From Streptobacillus canis (GTDB lineage Bacteria > Fusobacteriota > Fusobacteriia > Fusobacteriales > Leptotrichiaceae), in assembly GCF_009733925.1 (NCBI RefSeq), contig NZ_WOEI01000025.1, positions 1 through 24,892 on the forward strand: a DNA stretch of 24,892 bases, written 5' to 3'. Positions 1-7,111 of this stretch are shown here, piece by piece; within the stretch, counting starts at the first letter, position 1, and every line of letters begins with the position of its first letter. The translations under genes and the position numbers were made by a program. The notes under the pieces were generated by a model. That model saw nothing but the letters and a program-made list of their open reading frames with translations. It made no database searches and was not told the origin of the DNA.

Positions 1-4
1 CTAT

Positions 5-25
5 ACTTAATATCTAATATTAAGT
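5..25. repeat. Short AT-only inverted repeat
   Basis: Nine-base arms (5-13 and 17-25) pair perfectly around a 3-base loop. The stem is almost entirely A/T and no T-run follows it on either strand, so I do not call it a terminator. Apart from this and an imperfect direct repeat at 76-114, I see nothing recognisable in positions 1-194; it is probably decayed mobile-element or intergenic DNA. Confidence 0.3.
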
Positions 26-194
26 TATTTAATCATGTTTGAATTTCTATCTCCTTCCTTTTAAATTTTACTAATATCCTACATTCTTATTTAGTCATAA
101 TCTTACATTCTTATATTAACACAGACACTACTTTAGAAAAATATGCAGGTAACTTCCTATTCATTTCAAGCATTTTATTTAAGAATAAGTTATT

Positions 195-353
195 TTACTT
201 AACATTTACAATCCCATTTTTTAATTCAACTAAAAATAAATTCAGTTTATTCAGTTCTATAAGATTAATCATCAAATAAACTAATGCATATCCATGTATT
301 CTATTTCCTCCATTTATATCTAAATAAATTTCATTATACTTAATATTTATCAT
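195..353 (-). pseudogene. Probable IS3-family OrfB fragment (HTH_21-like), 52 codons
   Basis: A 52-codon frame starts at ATG 353, overlapping the last codons of the OrfA-like fragment by 14 bases, and stops at TAA 195-197. The stretch from YNEIYL to ELKNGI has the spacing of the helix-turn-helix found early in IS3/IS150 OrfB transposases: an EIY..N.G start, then GY..VYLMI, an NK pair and a final GI. It is far too short for OrfB (about 280 residues) and no DDE catalytic region follows in any frame before the window edge. I read it as a remnant joined to OrfA by an internal deletion. The family assignment is by eye and weak. Confidence 0.35.
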
Positions 354-555
354 CAAATTTTTCTACAAACTTATCTACTAGATCTATTGAAGATGTATTA
401 AATTCAATGTCAATTCCGTGATGATCTACAAGTAATACCCAACGTCTAATTTTATCTCTAAACCTTTTCGTTCGTAAACCATCTGGTGTTTCTGGATAAA
501 TTCCTTTTTTGTACATTTCAACACATTTCTTTCTAAATTTAAAACTGTAACGCAC
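340..555 (-). pseudogene. IS3-family (IS150-like) OrfA transposase fragment, 71 aa
   Basis: The likely start is GTG 555, with AAGGAGG eight bases upstream. The first 45 residues look like the N-terminal helix-turn-helix of IS3/IS150 OrfA proteins: RYSFKFRKKCVEMYKKG, then YPETPDGL and a second helix FRDKIRRWVLLVDHHG, where intact relatives continue with GPEAL and a leucine-zipper region. Here the homology stops after HHGID. The remaining ~20 residues are unrelated and the frame ends at 340, so it is 3'-truncated (family length about 100-170). The open frame extends upstream to 753, but that part only translates the first CRISPR repeat and spacer and has no ribosome binding site. The fragment could be expressed, but not as a working transposase. 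Confidence 0.6.
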
Positions 556-560
556 AAAAA

Positions 561-595
561 TACCCTCCTTACTGGTTTGTCCAGTAAAGAGGGTA
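561..595 (-). promoter_or_regulatory. Hairpin sequestering the OrfA ribosome binding site / terminator-like hairpin after the CRISPR array
   Basis: Arms 561-575 and 581-595 form a 15-bp stem with a 5-base loop. The single odd position (568/588) is a G-U pair in minus-strand RNA but a C-A mismatch in plus-strand RNA, so the structure suits the minus transcript. The 3' arm contains the AAGGAGG of the OrfA-like gene, and the stem is followed by A plus five T before the GTG. Known IS elements use such hairpins to block translation from transcripts entering from outside. It could equally act as an intrinsic terminator for the CRISPR precursor arriving from the right. The TGTACCC at its start (597 leftwards) may be the IS left terminal repeat. 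Confidence 0.6.
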
Positions 596-673
596 CATAT
601 CATAATTTCTTTTTTATTATTTTCGTAATAATAATAGCTTGTCACGTCATTTTTTAAATTTTTTTCTTTTATA

Positions 674-1431
674 GTTTCAATCCTTATTCTACTGGATATA
701 CATTCGTACGTCCTGAAATAAATGATGGTTTTAGAATCGATATTTCGTTTCAATCCTTATTCTACTGGATATACATTCGTACAAAGAAAATCAAGGAGGT
801 AGTTAAAAATGAAAATTCGTTTCAATCCTTATTCTACTGGATATACATTCGTACGAAACTACAGTAGGATTATATAACTACTGGAATAAGTTTCAATCCT
901 TATTCTACTGGATATACATTCGTACCTCCTAATCTTATTTCTTCCATTAAAGGTATTAATAGTTTCAATCCTTATTCTACTGGATATACATTCGTACACC
1001 AATGTTGGCAACTAACTATATAAATGTTAGTGATGTTTCAATCCTTATTCTACTGGATATACATTCGTACCCAAAGATGTCTTACATAACAAGACACTTT
1101 TCTTCAAGTTTCAATCCTTATTCTACTGGATATACATTCGTACAGAAATGAAAAAATTAGCAAACTTATACGTATTAGCGTTTCAATCCTTATTCTACTG
1201 GATATACATTCGTACAAAATCTCTTATTAGCTTTACCATTAGGAGTAGTTTGTTTCAATCCTTATTCTACTGGATATACATTCGTACATCTACAATAATA
1301 TTTTCTATTACTGTAACGTCTGTTTCAATCCTTATTCTACTGGATATACATTCGTACTTAGGAACGAAAAAAATTAAAACAGCTATTGAAACGATGTTTC
1401 AATCCTTATTCTACTGGATATACATTCGTAC
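674..1431 (-). CRISPR. CRISPR array, 11 identical 36-bp repeats, 10 spacers, no cas genes in window
   Basis: Repeats start at 674, 747, 819, 890, 962, 1035, 1108, 1180, 1252, 1322 and 1396. Each is 36 bp, begins GTTTCAATCC and ends ACATTCGTAC on the plus strand, with no mismatch seen. Spacers are 34-38 bp and all different. Read on the minus strand the repeat ends in ATTGAAAC, the 5' handle typical of type I-A/I-B/III crRNAs, and internal pairing is weak (ATCC/GGAT only). This fits those types better than II, V or VI. Orientation is minus: the AT-rich leader with a promoter lies to the right, so the newest spacer should be 1358-1395 and the oldest 710-746. Unmutated repeats suggest the array was recently active, using Cas proteins encoded elsewhere. 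Confidence 0.97.
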
Positions 1432-1686
1432 ACTAAAATTCTTTAGCTATTGTATTTACTTAATTTTAACATATTATTTTTTTATTTACAACTAAATATC
1501 ACTTTAATACGAGGAGCATTTTTATTGTTTATTTATTCAAAAAAACAATAATATGTTAAATACCAAAAATGACATTTCCTTGAATTTTCAAGTTTTCTAT
1601 ATATTATTTATCTTATTTTAATCCTTTTCTAATACAATTATAAGTAAAGAAAATATAAAACGAGAAGCTATATATATTTATCCTTA
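1432..1686 (-). other. CRISPR leader / intergenic region with 14-bp inverted repeat
   Basis: This 255-bp gap holds no credible gene. It is extremely AT-rich, as expected of a CRISPR leader, and contains the promoter described separately. A perfect 14-bp inverted repeat lies at 1465-1478 and 1547-1560, arms 68 bp apart, one arm overlapping the promoter -10. A second AT-rich stem (1523-1530 with 1543-1550) overlaps the distal arm, so the two pairings are alternatives. No convincing terminator for the upstream five-gene operon is visible, so its transcript may read through into the array. Confidence 0.6.
1463..1491 (-). promoter_or_regulatory. Putative CRISPR leader promoter
   Basis: On the minus strand TTGTAA (1486-1491) and TAAAAT (1463-1468) are separated by 17 bp, matching sigma-70 -35/-10 elements at 4/6 and 5/6. 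Transcription would begin near 1456, about 25 bp before the first repeat. This is the expected geometry for pre-crRNA and supports the minus orientation inferred from the repeat handle. AT-rich DNA makes chance matches common. Confidence 0.5.
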
Positions 1687-3441
1687 TTACCACCATCCCG
1701 TTAATCCTCCCACAAAACTTTTTACTGCACTTACAGCACTTGAAACTGCACTTGCTGCACTAGATAGAATTTTACCTGCAAAATTTACAGATCCTTTTGC
1801 AACGCTTTTAACAGTCTCTACCCCACTTTCAATTGTATTTACAGCACTTTTATATATAGTCGTGGCAACTTTAGTTGCTCCCTCATAAATTTTTTCTGTA
1901 ACCTTTGAACTTACCATAGAAGCAACAGCACCTATAACAACTGATGCAACAGCTGAAACAACATTGCTTTTTATTACAATACCTCCAAGAAGTCTAATTA
2001 CACCACCAGTTCCAATTTTTTTCTTTATATATGAAGACACAAACTTAAAAGTTTCTATTGCAGCATATGAAGAAGTTATTTGCTTACCTATATTATTTAT
2101 ACCTTTAAACAAACTTATCTCTCCAGTTCCAATTTTATAGCAATTATTTACTATCCCTAAACTTGAACTTGCTATAACACCTATAGATGTATCTGTTAAA
2201 TAATTCGCAACAGTTCCTGTAATATATTGATTTTCAACACTAACTTTTAATGCCGCAGCAATAGAAGTAGTTACAGCAACATTTGCACCAGTAATAACAG
2301 CATTTTCAACCATTTGATTTACATCTGTTTCTTTACCTTCTATCTTATCTTTTAAAACTGTAAATCCCATACTTAATCCCATACTTGTAAGACTTGCTGT
2401 AATAGTTTGTCTAGCTACTTGTTTCCCTAAAGTATAAATATTTACATCATTTTTAAAATTATTGGACAATCCGTTTAATTTACCTTCTTGTACTTGTTTT
2501 TGTAATTCTTTTAATTCCGTTTTACTAAATTCTTTACCAACTATCCCATCATGTGATATACTAGCTTTTATAGTTTTATTTGGTATTGCTCTTCTTACTT
2601 CTTCTAATTGTTCTTTAGGAACTATTATTTGTTGATTTCTATAGTCACCAGATTTAATCATTTTTATTGTATCATTTGCTGTAGCTCCATATTTAACTTG
2701 ATAATGCTGTACAATCCTACCGCTACCATTTTTAACAACAAGATCATATCCATTTTTAGTATATGTTTGTCCAGGTTTTAATGGTGGTACTGATGCTACA
2801 AAATCTTTACCTGCTACTCTAGCATTTAAATTAAATGAATTTACATGTTTTTGTTCTGCAATAAATCCATCTAAGTTAGGATTTTGATTTATTAATCCAC
2901 TTTTTGTATGTACTACGGTATTAATATCTTGATTTCCACTTTTTATAGTATCTGAGATATTATTAATATATGAATTCATATGATCTAAAGAAGCTGAATT
3001 TGAAACTATATTCAATGTATTATTAAAATCTTCTTTTTCTTTTTCAGAACTAAATTCATTATTATTATAGTAATCTTTACCTATTTCAGTAAAAATATAT
3101 GAATTATATTTACTATTAAAATCAACAACTTCATTTAATTCTTTTTTTACTTCTTCTTTACTCATATCTGTTTTTTCGTATGATTCAATAATATCTGCAG
3201 CTAAAACACTTTCATATGATTTACCTTTTAATTCTTCTTTTGTAATTTTCTCATATACTTCTATTTGTCTTTTATTTCCTAGCTCAATTTCTTCTATAAT
3301 TTTATTTATTTCTTCATCAGTTTTATTTGGTAATTCATCTTTTAACAATTCAAATAATGTTTTATTTTCTTTATTATCTAAAAACTTTCTAATTAGAGCC
3401 TTTATTTTATCTCTTTCCCTTATTTTTATTAATCCAAACAT
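1687..3441 (-). CDS. Putative effector: PD-(D/E)xK-like nuclease region plus hydrophobic Ala/Ser/Val-rich C-terminus (584 aa)
   Basis: I know no named family for this protein. I chose ATG 3441 because AGGTGG lies 8 bases upstream; it begins 1 base after the ATPase stop. Residues 1-185 are charged and helical. Residues ~190-310 show a PD-(D/E)xK-like pattern: E196 (FIAEQKH), D233 (GYDLVV) and Q248-x-K250 (YQVKYG), the Q-x-K variant of the third motif, followed by a conserved-looking stretch (DYRNQQIIVPKEQ). Residues ~345-515 are hydrophobic and small-residue-rich, with possible membrane-inserting segments (VVSAVASVVIGAVASMVSSK). The last ~65 are Ala/Ser/Val repeats ending in GGLTGWW. No signal peptide is present. 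As the last gene after a Ycf46-like ATPase, it is plausibly the effector of the operon, acting on nucleic acid or membrane. Catalysis is inferred from three motifs only. Confidence 0.75.
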   Translation of the reverse strand: MFGLIKIRERDKIKALIRKFLDNKENKTLFELLKDELPNKTDEEINKIIEEIELGNKRQIEVYEKITKEELKGKSYESVLAADIIESYEKTDMSKEEVKKELNEVVDFNSKYNSYIFTEIGKDYYNNNEFSSEKEKEDFNNTLNIVSNSASLDHMNSYINNISDTIKSGNQDINTVVHTKSGLINQNPNLDGFIAEQKHVNSFNLNARVAGKDFVASVPPLKPGQTYTKNGYDLVVKNGSGRIVQHYQVKYGATANDTIKMIKSGDYRNQQIIVPKEQLEEVRRAIPNKTIKASISHDGIVGKEFSKTELKELQKQVQEGKLNGLSNNFKNDVNIYTLGKQVARQTITASLTSMGLSMGFTVLKDKIEGKETDVNQMVENAVITGANVAVTTSIAAALKVSVENQYITGTVANYLTDTSIGVIASSSLGIVNNCYKIGTGEISLFKGINNIGKQITSSYAAIETFKFVSSYIKKKIGTGGVIRLLGGIVIKSNVVSAVASVVIGAVASMVSSKVTEKIYEGATKVATTIYKSAVNTIESGVETVKSVAKGSVNFAGKILSSAASAVSSAVSAVKSFVGGLTGWW

Positions 3442-3442
3442 T

Positions 3443-4957
3443 TTATTTACCACCTAAACTTGCATCTTTAAATCCAAATTTCTTATTATTATCTCTTATT
3501 GTTTTAATAATATCTTTGAAGTTTTCCCCTATTCCTTTTATTTCTTTAACTGCATTTTCTAAATCATTTGTTTCTACTTCTATTTTATTATCAATAAAAC
3601 ATTTTTCAATTGCAATTTTAACTACTGCTTCTAAATCTGCTCCGCTGTATTCTTTCGTTAATTCCGCTATTTTTGTTAAGTCTATCTTATCTGTAATTTT
3701 TTTTCTTTTTTTCAAATGAATTTCAAGTATTTTCTTTCTTTCATCTATAGAAGGTAAATCTACATAAAATATTTCATCAAATCTACCTTTCCTTAAAAAT
3801 TCTGGAGGTAATTTTGAAATATCATTTGCTGTAGCAACTATAAATACACTACTTTTTTTCTCTTGCATCCAAGTTAAAAATTGACCAAATAATCTTGTTG
3901 TAACTTCATTTGCTGAACTATCAGCTCCAATACCAGAAAATGCTTTTTCAATTTCATCAATCCATAAAACACATGGTGAAATTGCTTCTGCAAGTTTTAA
4001 TGCTTCTCTCATATTTTGTTCTGATTCCCCTACATATTTACCTAATAATTTACCTACATCTAATCTAATTAATGGCATTCTAAATAATTCTGAGGTAGCT
4101 TTTGCACTTAAACTTTTACCACATCCAGGAAGTCCCGCTATTAATACACCCCTTGGTAAATCTACACCAAATTTTTTAGCTTTACCTAAATCTCTAAATA
4201 TTTTTTCTTTATCTTTTAACCAATTTTTTAAATTTGATAATCCACCAATATTTTCAATATTTTCATCATTTACAATTAATTCAAGAAGTCCTCTTTTCTT
4301 TATTAATTGTTCTTTTGTTTTAAGAATAAGATAAATGCTATCAATGTCAATAGTTCCTTTTTTTTGATAGGCCCGATTTAAAATTTGTGTAATTTGTATT
4401 CTATTTAATCCTTTAAATAAAGTAATTAAATCATAGAATAGCTTTTCTTCAATTTTTTGATCATAATCTTCAATAAATTTATTTAAAATTTCTTCTATTT
4501 CTTTTTCTTTTGGAAGTGGTATATCTAATACTGTAATATACTCATTTAATTCTGAAGGTACATTTAATTTACTTGAAACTATTATTATTGTTGAGGCATA
4601 CCCTTCAATTTCTGAGTTTCTATAAATTATTTGTTTTAATCTTGAAATTACTTCAACATCATTTAAATTATCATGTACATCTTTTAAAATAATAATATTC
4701 TTTGATTCATATCCATAATCACCAATGTTCTTTAAAAAATCAATAAGTGTTGTTTCATTTTCTACTACTCTAGTATAATGATCTACTACACCTATTCCAT
4801 TTACAAATTCAACAATATTTTTCTCTAATTTTGTTTTTTCAATTAATTCATCTACATATTTAAAATCAAAATGATTTATATATATTATTGGAAATAAAGC
4901 TTCTACATATGATTTTAACAATTCTTCAATATTTTCTTTTTTTATTTTATTCCCCAT
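3443..4957 (-). CDS. Ycf46-like AAA+ ATPase (504 aa)
   Basis: The C-terminal half is a complete classical AAA+ module: Walker A GLPGCGKS (275-282), aromatic pore loop KYVG (307-310), Walker B VLWIDE (330-335), sensor 1 N378, arginine fingers in FLRKGRFDE (R389, R392) and sensor 2 GADLEA (439-444). The N-terminal half (~15-215) has the ATPase-like Rossmann pattern without a P-loop that characterises Ycf46/COG0464-type proteins (FPIIYINHF, NIIILKDVHD, TIIIVSSKLNVPSEL, ITVLDIPLP). Such ATPases form hexamers that remodel or thread proteins. GGAGG precedes the start, and gaps to both neighbours are 1 base, indicating tight co-translation. The likely role is energising or gating the other products of this cassette. 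The physiological substrate is unknown; Ycf46 itself is linked to photosynthetic regulation in cyanobacteria, which cannot apply here. Confidence 0.93.
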   Translation of the reverse strand: MGNKIKKENIEELLKSYVEALFPIIYINHFDFKYVDELIEKTKLEKNIVEFVNGIGVVDHYTRVVENETTLIDFLKNIGDYGYESKNIIILKDVHDNLNDVEVISRLKQIIYRNSEIEGYASTIIIVSSKLNVPSELNEYITVLDIPLPKEKEIEEILNKFIEDYDQKIEEKLFYDLITLFKGLNRIQITQILNRAYQKKGTIDIDSIYLILKTKEQLIKKRGLLELIVNDENIENIGGLSNLKNWLKDKEKIFRDLGKAKKFGVDLPRGVLIAGLPGCGKSLSAKATSELFRMPLIRLDVGKLLGKYVGESEQNMREALKLAEAISPCVLWIDEIEKAFSGIGADSSANEVTTRLFGQFLTWMQEKKSSVFIVATANDISKLPPEFLRKGRFDEIFYVDLPSIDERKKILEIHLKKRKKITDKIDLTKIAELTKEYSGADLEAVVKIAIEKCFIDNKIEVETNDLENAVKEIKGIGENFKDIIKTIRDNNKKFGFKDASLGGK

Positions 4958-4958
4958 T

Positions 4959-5804
4959 TTATACCTCCAAATATATTATTTTAGAAAATGCGCTAATTGT
5001 TCTATATTCTAATCCATTAAAATATGTTGGATTAAATATTAAATCTTTATTTAAATATGTTCTAGAATTTTCATTTTCTCTTATTTCTACACCTTCACTA
5101 ATGAATAAAACTAATATTTTTTTGTCAGTTAAATCATCCCAAATATTATTCGTATTTTTTTTATATTCTTTAACTTCAGGAATATTTTCTTTTATTTTAA
5201 AATCTGAACCTATTATACTTTTAATCTTATTAAATATCTTTTCATCTTCAAACCAAGTAATTTTTTCTCTTATTTTTTCCTCAGCTAACATAAAAATTAA
5301 TGCTAAATTTTTCTTATTCTCTAAAATCTTATTTAATAAATCCATTTGACTTATTTCTAATATATTCAAAAAATCATTTGACAATATCTGAGCATATGCT
5401 TTTATTTTACTTAATTTTGTTTCTTTTACTAAATTTTCTTCTATTTTTTTATACTCATTTATATGATTTTTTATAAGTTCTTTTTTATCTCTTTTTTTTG
5501 TTAAAAAATCCATAGATCTTTTATCATAAAAATGTATCGTGAGTATCTCATCAATATATTTATCATCAAGACTTATTTCAAAAATTCTTATTAATTTTTT
5601 TGCAATTTTCTCATCATCTGTATCTTTTATCTTATTTATTTCTTCTAAAATATCTTCATGCTCTCTAACTTTCAACCATCTATGTAATTTTTTTGAATGG
5701 TAATATTCCAACAAATCTGTTAAATAGAAATTTTCCTTTAACATTTCTAGATTTGAAACAAATACATTTGAAAGTTTTAAATCAAATTTTATTTCTTTTG
5801 CCAT
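4959..5804 (-). CDS. Uncharacterised 281-aa protein of the AAA+ cassette
   Basis: The start ATG 5804 has AAGGGAG nearby, and the gene ends 1 base before the ATPase start. The protein is hydrophilic and mainly helical, with no signal or membrane segment. Residues 28-56 (LTDLLEYYHSKKLHRWLKVR, then EHEDILEEI) resemble a short L..Y....KL..WL..R motif that I associate with non-catalytic N-terminal regions of bacterial regulatory and conflict proteins, but I cannot name a domain. Residues ~205-281 look beta-rich (DKKILVLFISEGVEI, RTYLNKDLIF, SAFSKIIYLEV). No catalytic motif is recognised. Its position between the paralogous pair and the ATPase suggests an adaptor or sensor of the same complex; that is inference from gene order only. 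Confidence 0.8.
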   Translation of the reverse strand: MAKEIKFDLKLSNVFVSNLEMLKENFYLTDLLEYYHSKKLHRWLKVREHEDILEEINKIKDTDDEKIAKKLIRIFEISLDDKYIDEILTIHFYDKRSMDFLTKKRDKKELIKNHINEYKKIEENLVKETKLSKIKAYAQILSNDFLNILEISQMDLLNKILENKKNLALIFMLAEEKIREKITWFEDEKIFNKIKSIIGSDFKIKENIPEVKEYKKNTNNIWDDLTDKKILVLFISEGVEIRENENSRTYLNKDLIFNPTYFNGLEYRTISAFSKIIYLEV

Positions 5805-5817
5805 AAAATCTCCCTTA

Positions 5818-6423
5818 TTAATCTTCTAATACTTCTCCAAATAAACTATTAAAAAAATCTTCTTCATCTTTTTTTCTTTCTTTCATACCATTAACATGTT
5901 CATATAATTGGTCTATAATTAATGAAATTGCTTTTTCAATTTCTACTCTTTCTACTATTTGATACTTTGATAAATTTTTATGATTACCATTTACAATCAT
6001 TTTTTGATCTTTTATTATTGAATATTTTTTCTTATCCAAATTTAATAATATTTCTAAAAAATTTTTTTTACTAATATTTTTTTCTACCTTTTTTTCATTA
6101 TCATTATTTATTTTAGTTTTATCTTCATTTTTATTCTTTAATTTTTTTTCTATGATTTCTTTTTTTAACTTTTCACCTATAGTATAAATATATAACCTAT
6201 TATCTTTAAATTCAACATTTCCTATAGGTGAATTTAAACTTTCTTTTCCTAAAATATCTTCAATTATCGGTAATGCCTTATCATTTAAATATTCATAACT
6301 ACTAAATAACAATAACCAATCTACCTCTTCTTTTTTTATCATTCCTTTTTTTATTAATCTACTAAAATCTTTTTCTTCTAAAATGTATTTTTCAAGTTTT
6401 ATATATAATTCATCAAATGTCAT
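5818..6423 (-). CDS. Uncharacterised 201-aa protein, paralogue of the preceding gene product
   Basis: ATG 6423 has GGAGG about ten bases upstream; the stop lies 13 bases before the next gene. The N-terminus (LYIKLEKYILEEKDFSRLIK, VDW at 34-36), a middle segment (VEFKDNRLYIY, 70-80) and the C-terminus (DEEDFFNSLFGEVLED, 186-201) align with matching segments of the gene just upstream (VDW at 33-35, IFFKDNFLYF, DEAIISDIFGDLINE). The pair are therefore diverged tandem duplicates. Residues 91-120 are a Lys/Asn/Glu-rich low-complexity linker absent from the paralogue. No known domain is recognised. The acidic tail with a central FG could be a docking peptide for the ATPase or another partner (inference). 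Confidence 0.8.
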   Translation of the reverse strand: MTFDELYIKLEKYILEEKDFSRLIKKGMIKKEEVDWLLLFSSYEYLNDKALPIIEDILGKESLNSPIGNVEFKDNRLYIYTIGEKLKKEIIEKKLKNKNEDKTKINNDNEKKVEKNISKKNFLEILLNLDKKKYSIIKDQKMIVNGNHKNLSKYQIVERVEIEKAISLIIDQLYEHVNGMKERKKDEEDFFNSLFGEVLED

Positions 6424-6447
6424 TTATATTATTCCTCCATTTTAATT

Positions 6448-7077
6448 TTATTCATTAATTAAATCTCCGAATATATCTGAAATTATAGCTTCATCACTTT
6501 CTTTTTGGTTTTTAAGTTTATCAAAAAATACATCCAATTCTTCTATTATATTTTCAATTATTTCCTTAACTATTTCTAAATTTTCGATTTTAAAAACATA
6601 AATATATCCAGTGTAATTCCGATAATTAAGCCTAAAATCTTGACTCATATTTTTTATTCTAGAATATTTATAGAATTGATTTATAGTCTTTTCATATTCT
6701 TTATCAAAAATTTTTGTTAAAAATATTGCATTAAAGTCTTTTTCATCATCTTCATAATTAAAATTTCTTTTTGCATTTTCTATAAAATCATTTATAATAT
6801 TTCTAGAAATACCATTAAAATATAAAAAATTATCTTTAAAAAAAATATCAATAAAAATATAGTTCTCAAAAAAATTGTCTAAGTCTTTAATTTCTAATTC
6901 TTTACTTTTTTCTAAAATTTCTTTTAAAAAGCATTTATTTTCAATTTCTGCATACAAACAGTTTAAAAAAAACCAATCTACAATTTCTTTTTTTAATATA
7001 GCTTTCTTTAATTTAGTTGAAAATTCTTCATGACTAACATAATATTCTTTTAATTGATCATACAATCTTTTATCCAT
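6448..7077 (-). CDS. Uncharacterised 209-aa protein, first gene of the AAA+ cassette
   Basis: A longer frame starts at GTG 7107, but ATG 7077 has AGGAG ten bases upstream and makes the N-terminus (LYDQLKEYYVSHEEFSTKLK...VDW) line up with the downstream paralogue, so I use it. The GTG would also sit at or before the predicted transcription start (about 7105). The protein is helical, acidic and rich in Ile, Asn, Lys and Phe, with no signal peptide or recognised domain. The C-terminal motif DEAIISDIFGDLINE (195-209) matches that of the paralogue. It leads the operon behind a near-consensus promoter and is followed by a 24-base gap. Function unknown. Confidence 0.8.
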   Translation of the reverse strand: MDKRLYDQLKEYYVSHEEFSTKLKKAILKKEIVDWFFLNCLYAEIENKCFLKEILEKSKELEIKDLDNFFENYIFIDIFFKDNFLYFNGISRNIINDFIENAKRNFNYEDDEKDFNAIFLTKIFDKEYEKTINQFYKYSRIKNMSQDFRLNYRNYTGYIYVFKIENLEIVKEIIENIIEELDVFFDKLKNQKESDEAIISDIFGDLINE

Positions 7078-7111
7078 TATTTTTACACTCCTAAATAACA
7101 TATTCACTAAA

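Noticed and set aside
76..114. Two 15-base near-identical direct repeats (76-90, 100-114) with a TACATTC core like the CRISPR repeat end
   Set aside because: Only about 8 bases match the CRISPR repeat, period is 24 bp and they lie ~560 bp from the array; more likely AT-rich coincidence than a degenerate repeat.
556..753. N-terminal extension of the OrfA-like frame up to ATG 753
   Set aside because: It translates CRISPR repeats and a spacer and lacks a ribosome binding site; GTG 555 has a strong one.
1148..1495. 115-codon plus-strand open frame over the array
   Set aside because: Its repeating FQSLFYWIYIRT is the translation of the CRISPR repeat; there is no independent coding evidence.
1523..1550. 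Terminator for the five-gene cassette in the leader
   Set aside because: The stem is 8 bp with only one G-C pair and a 12-base loop, and the following A-run is on the wrong side for minus-strand termination.
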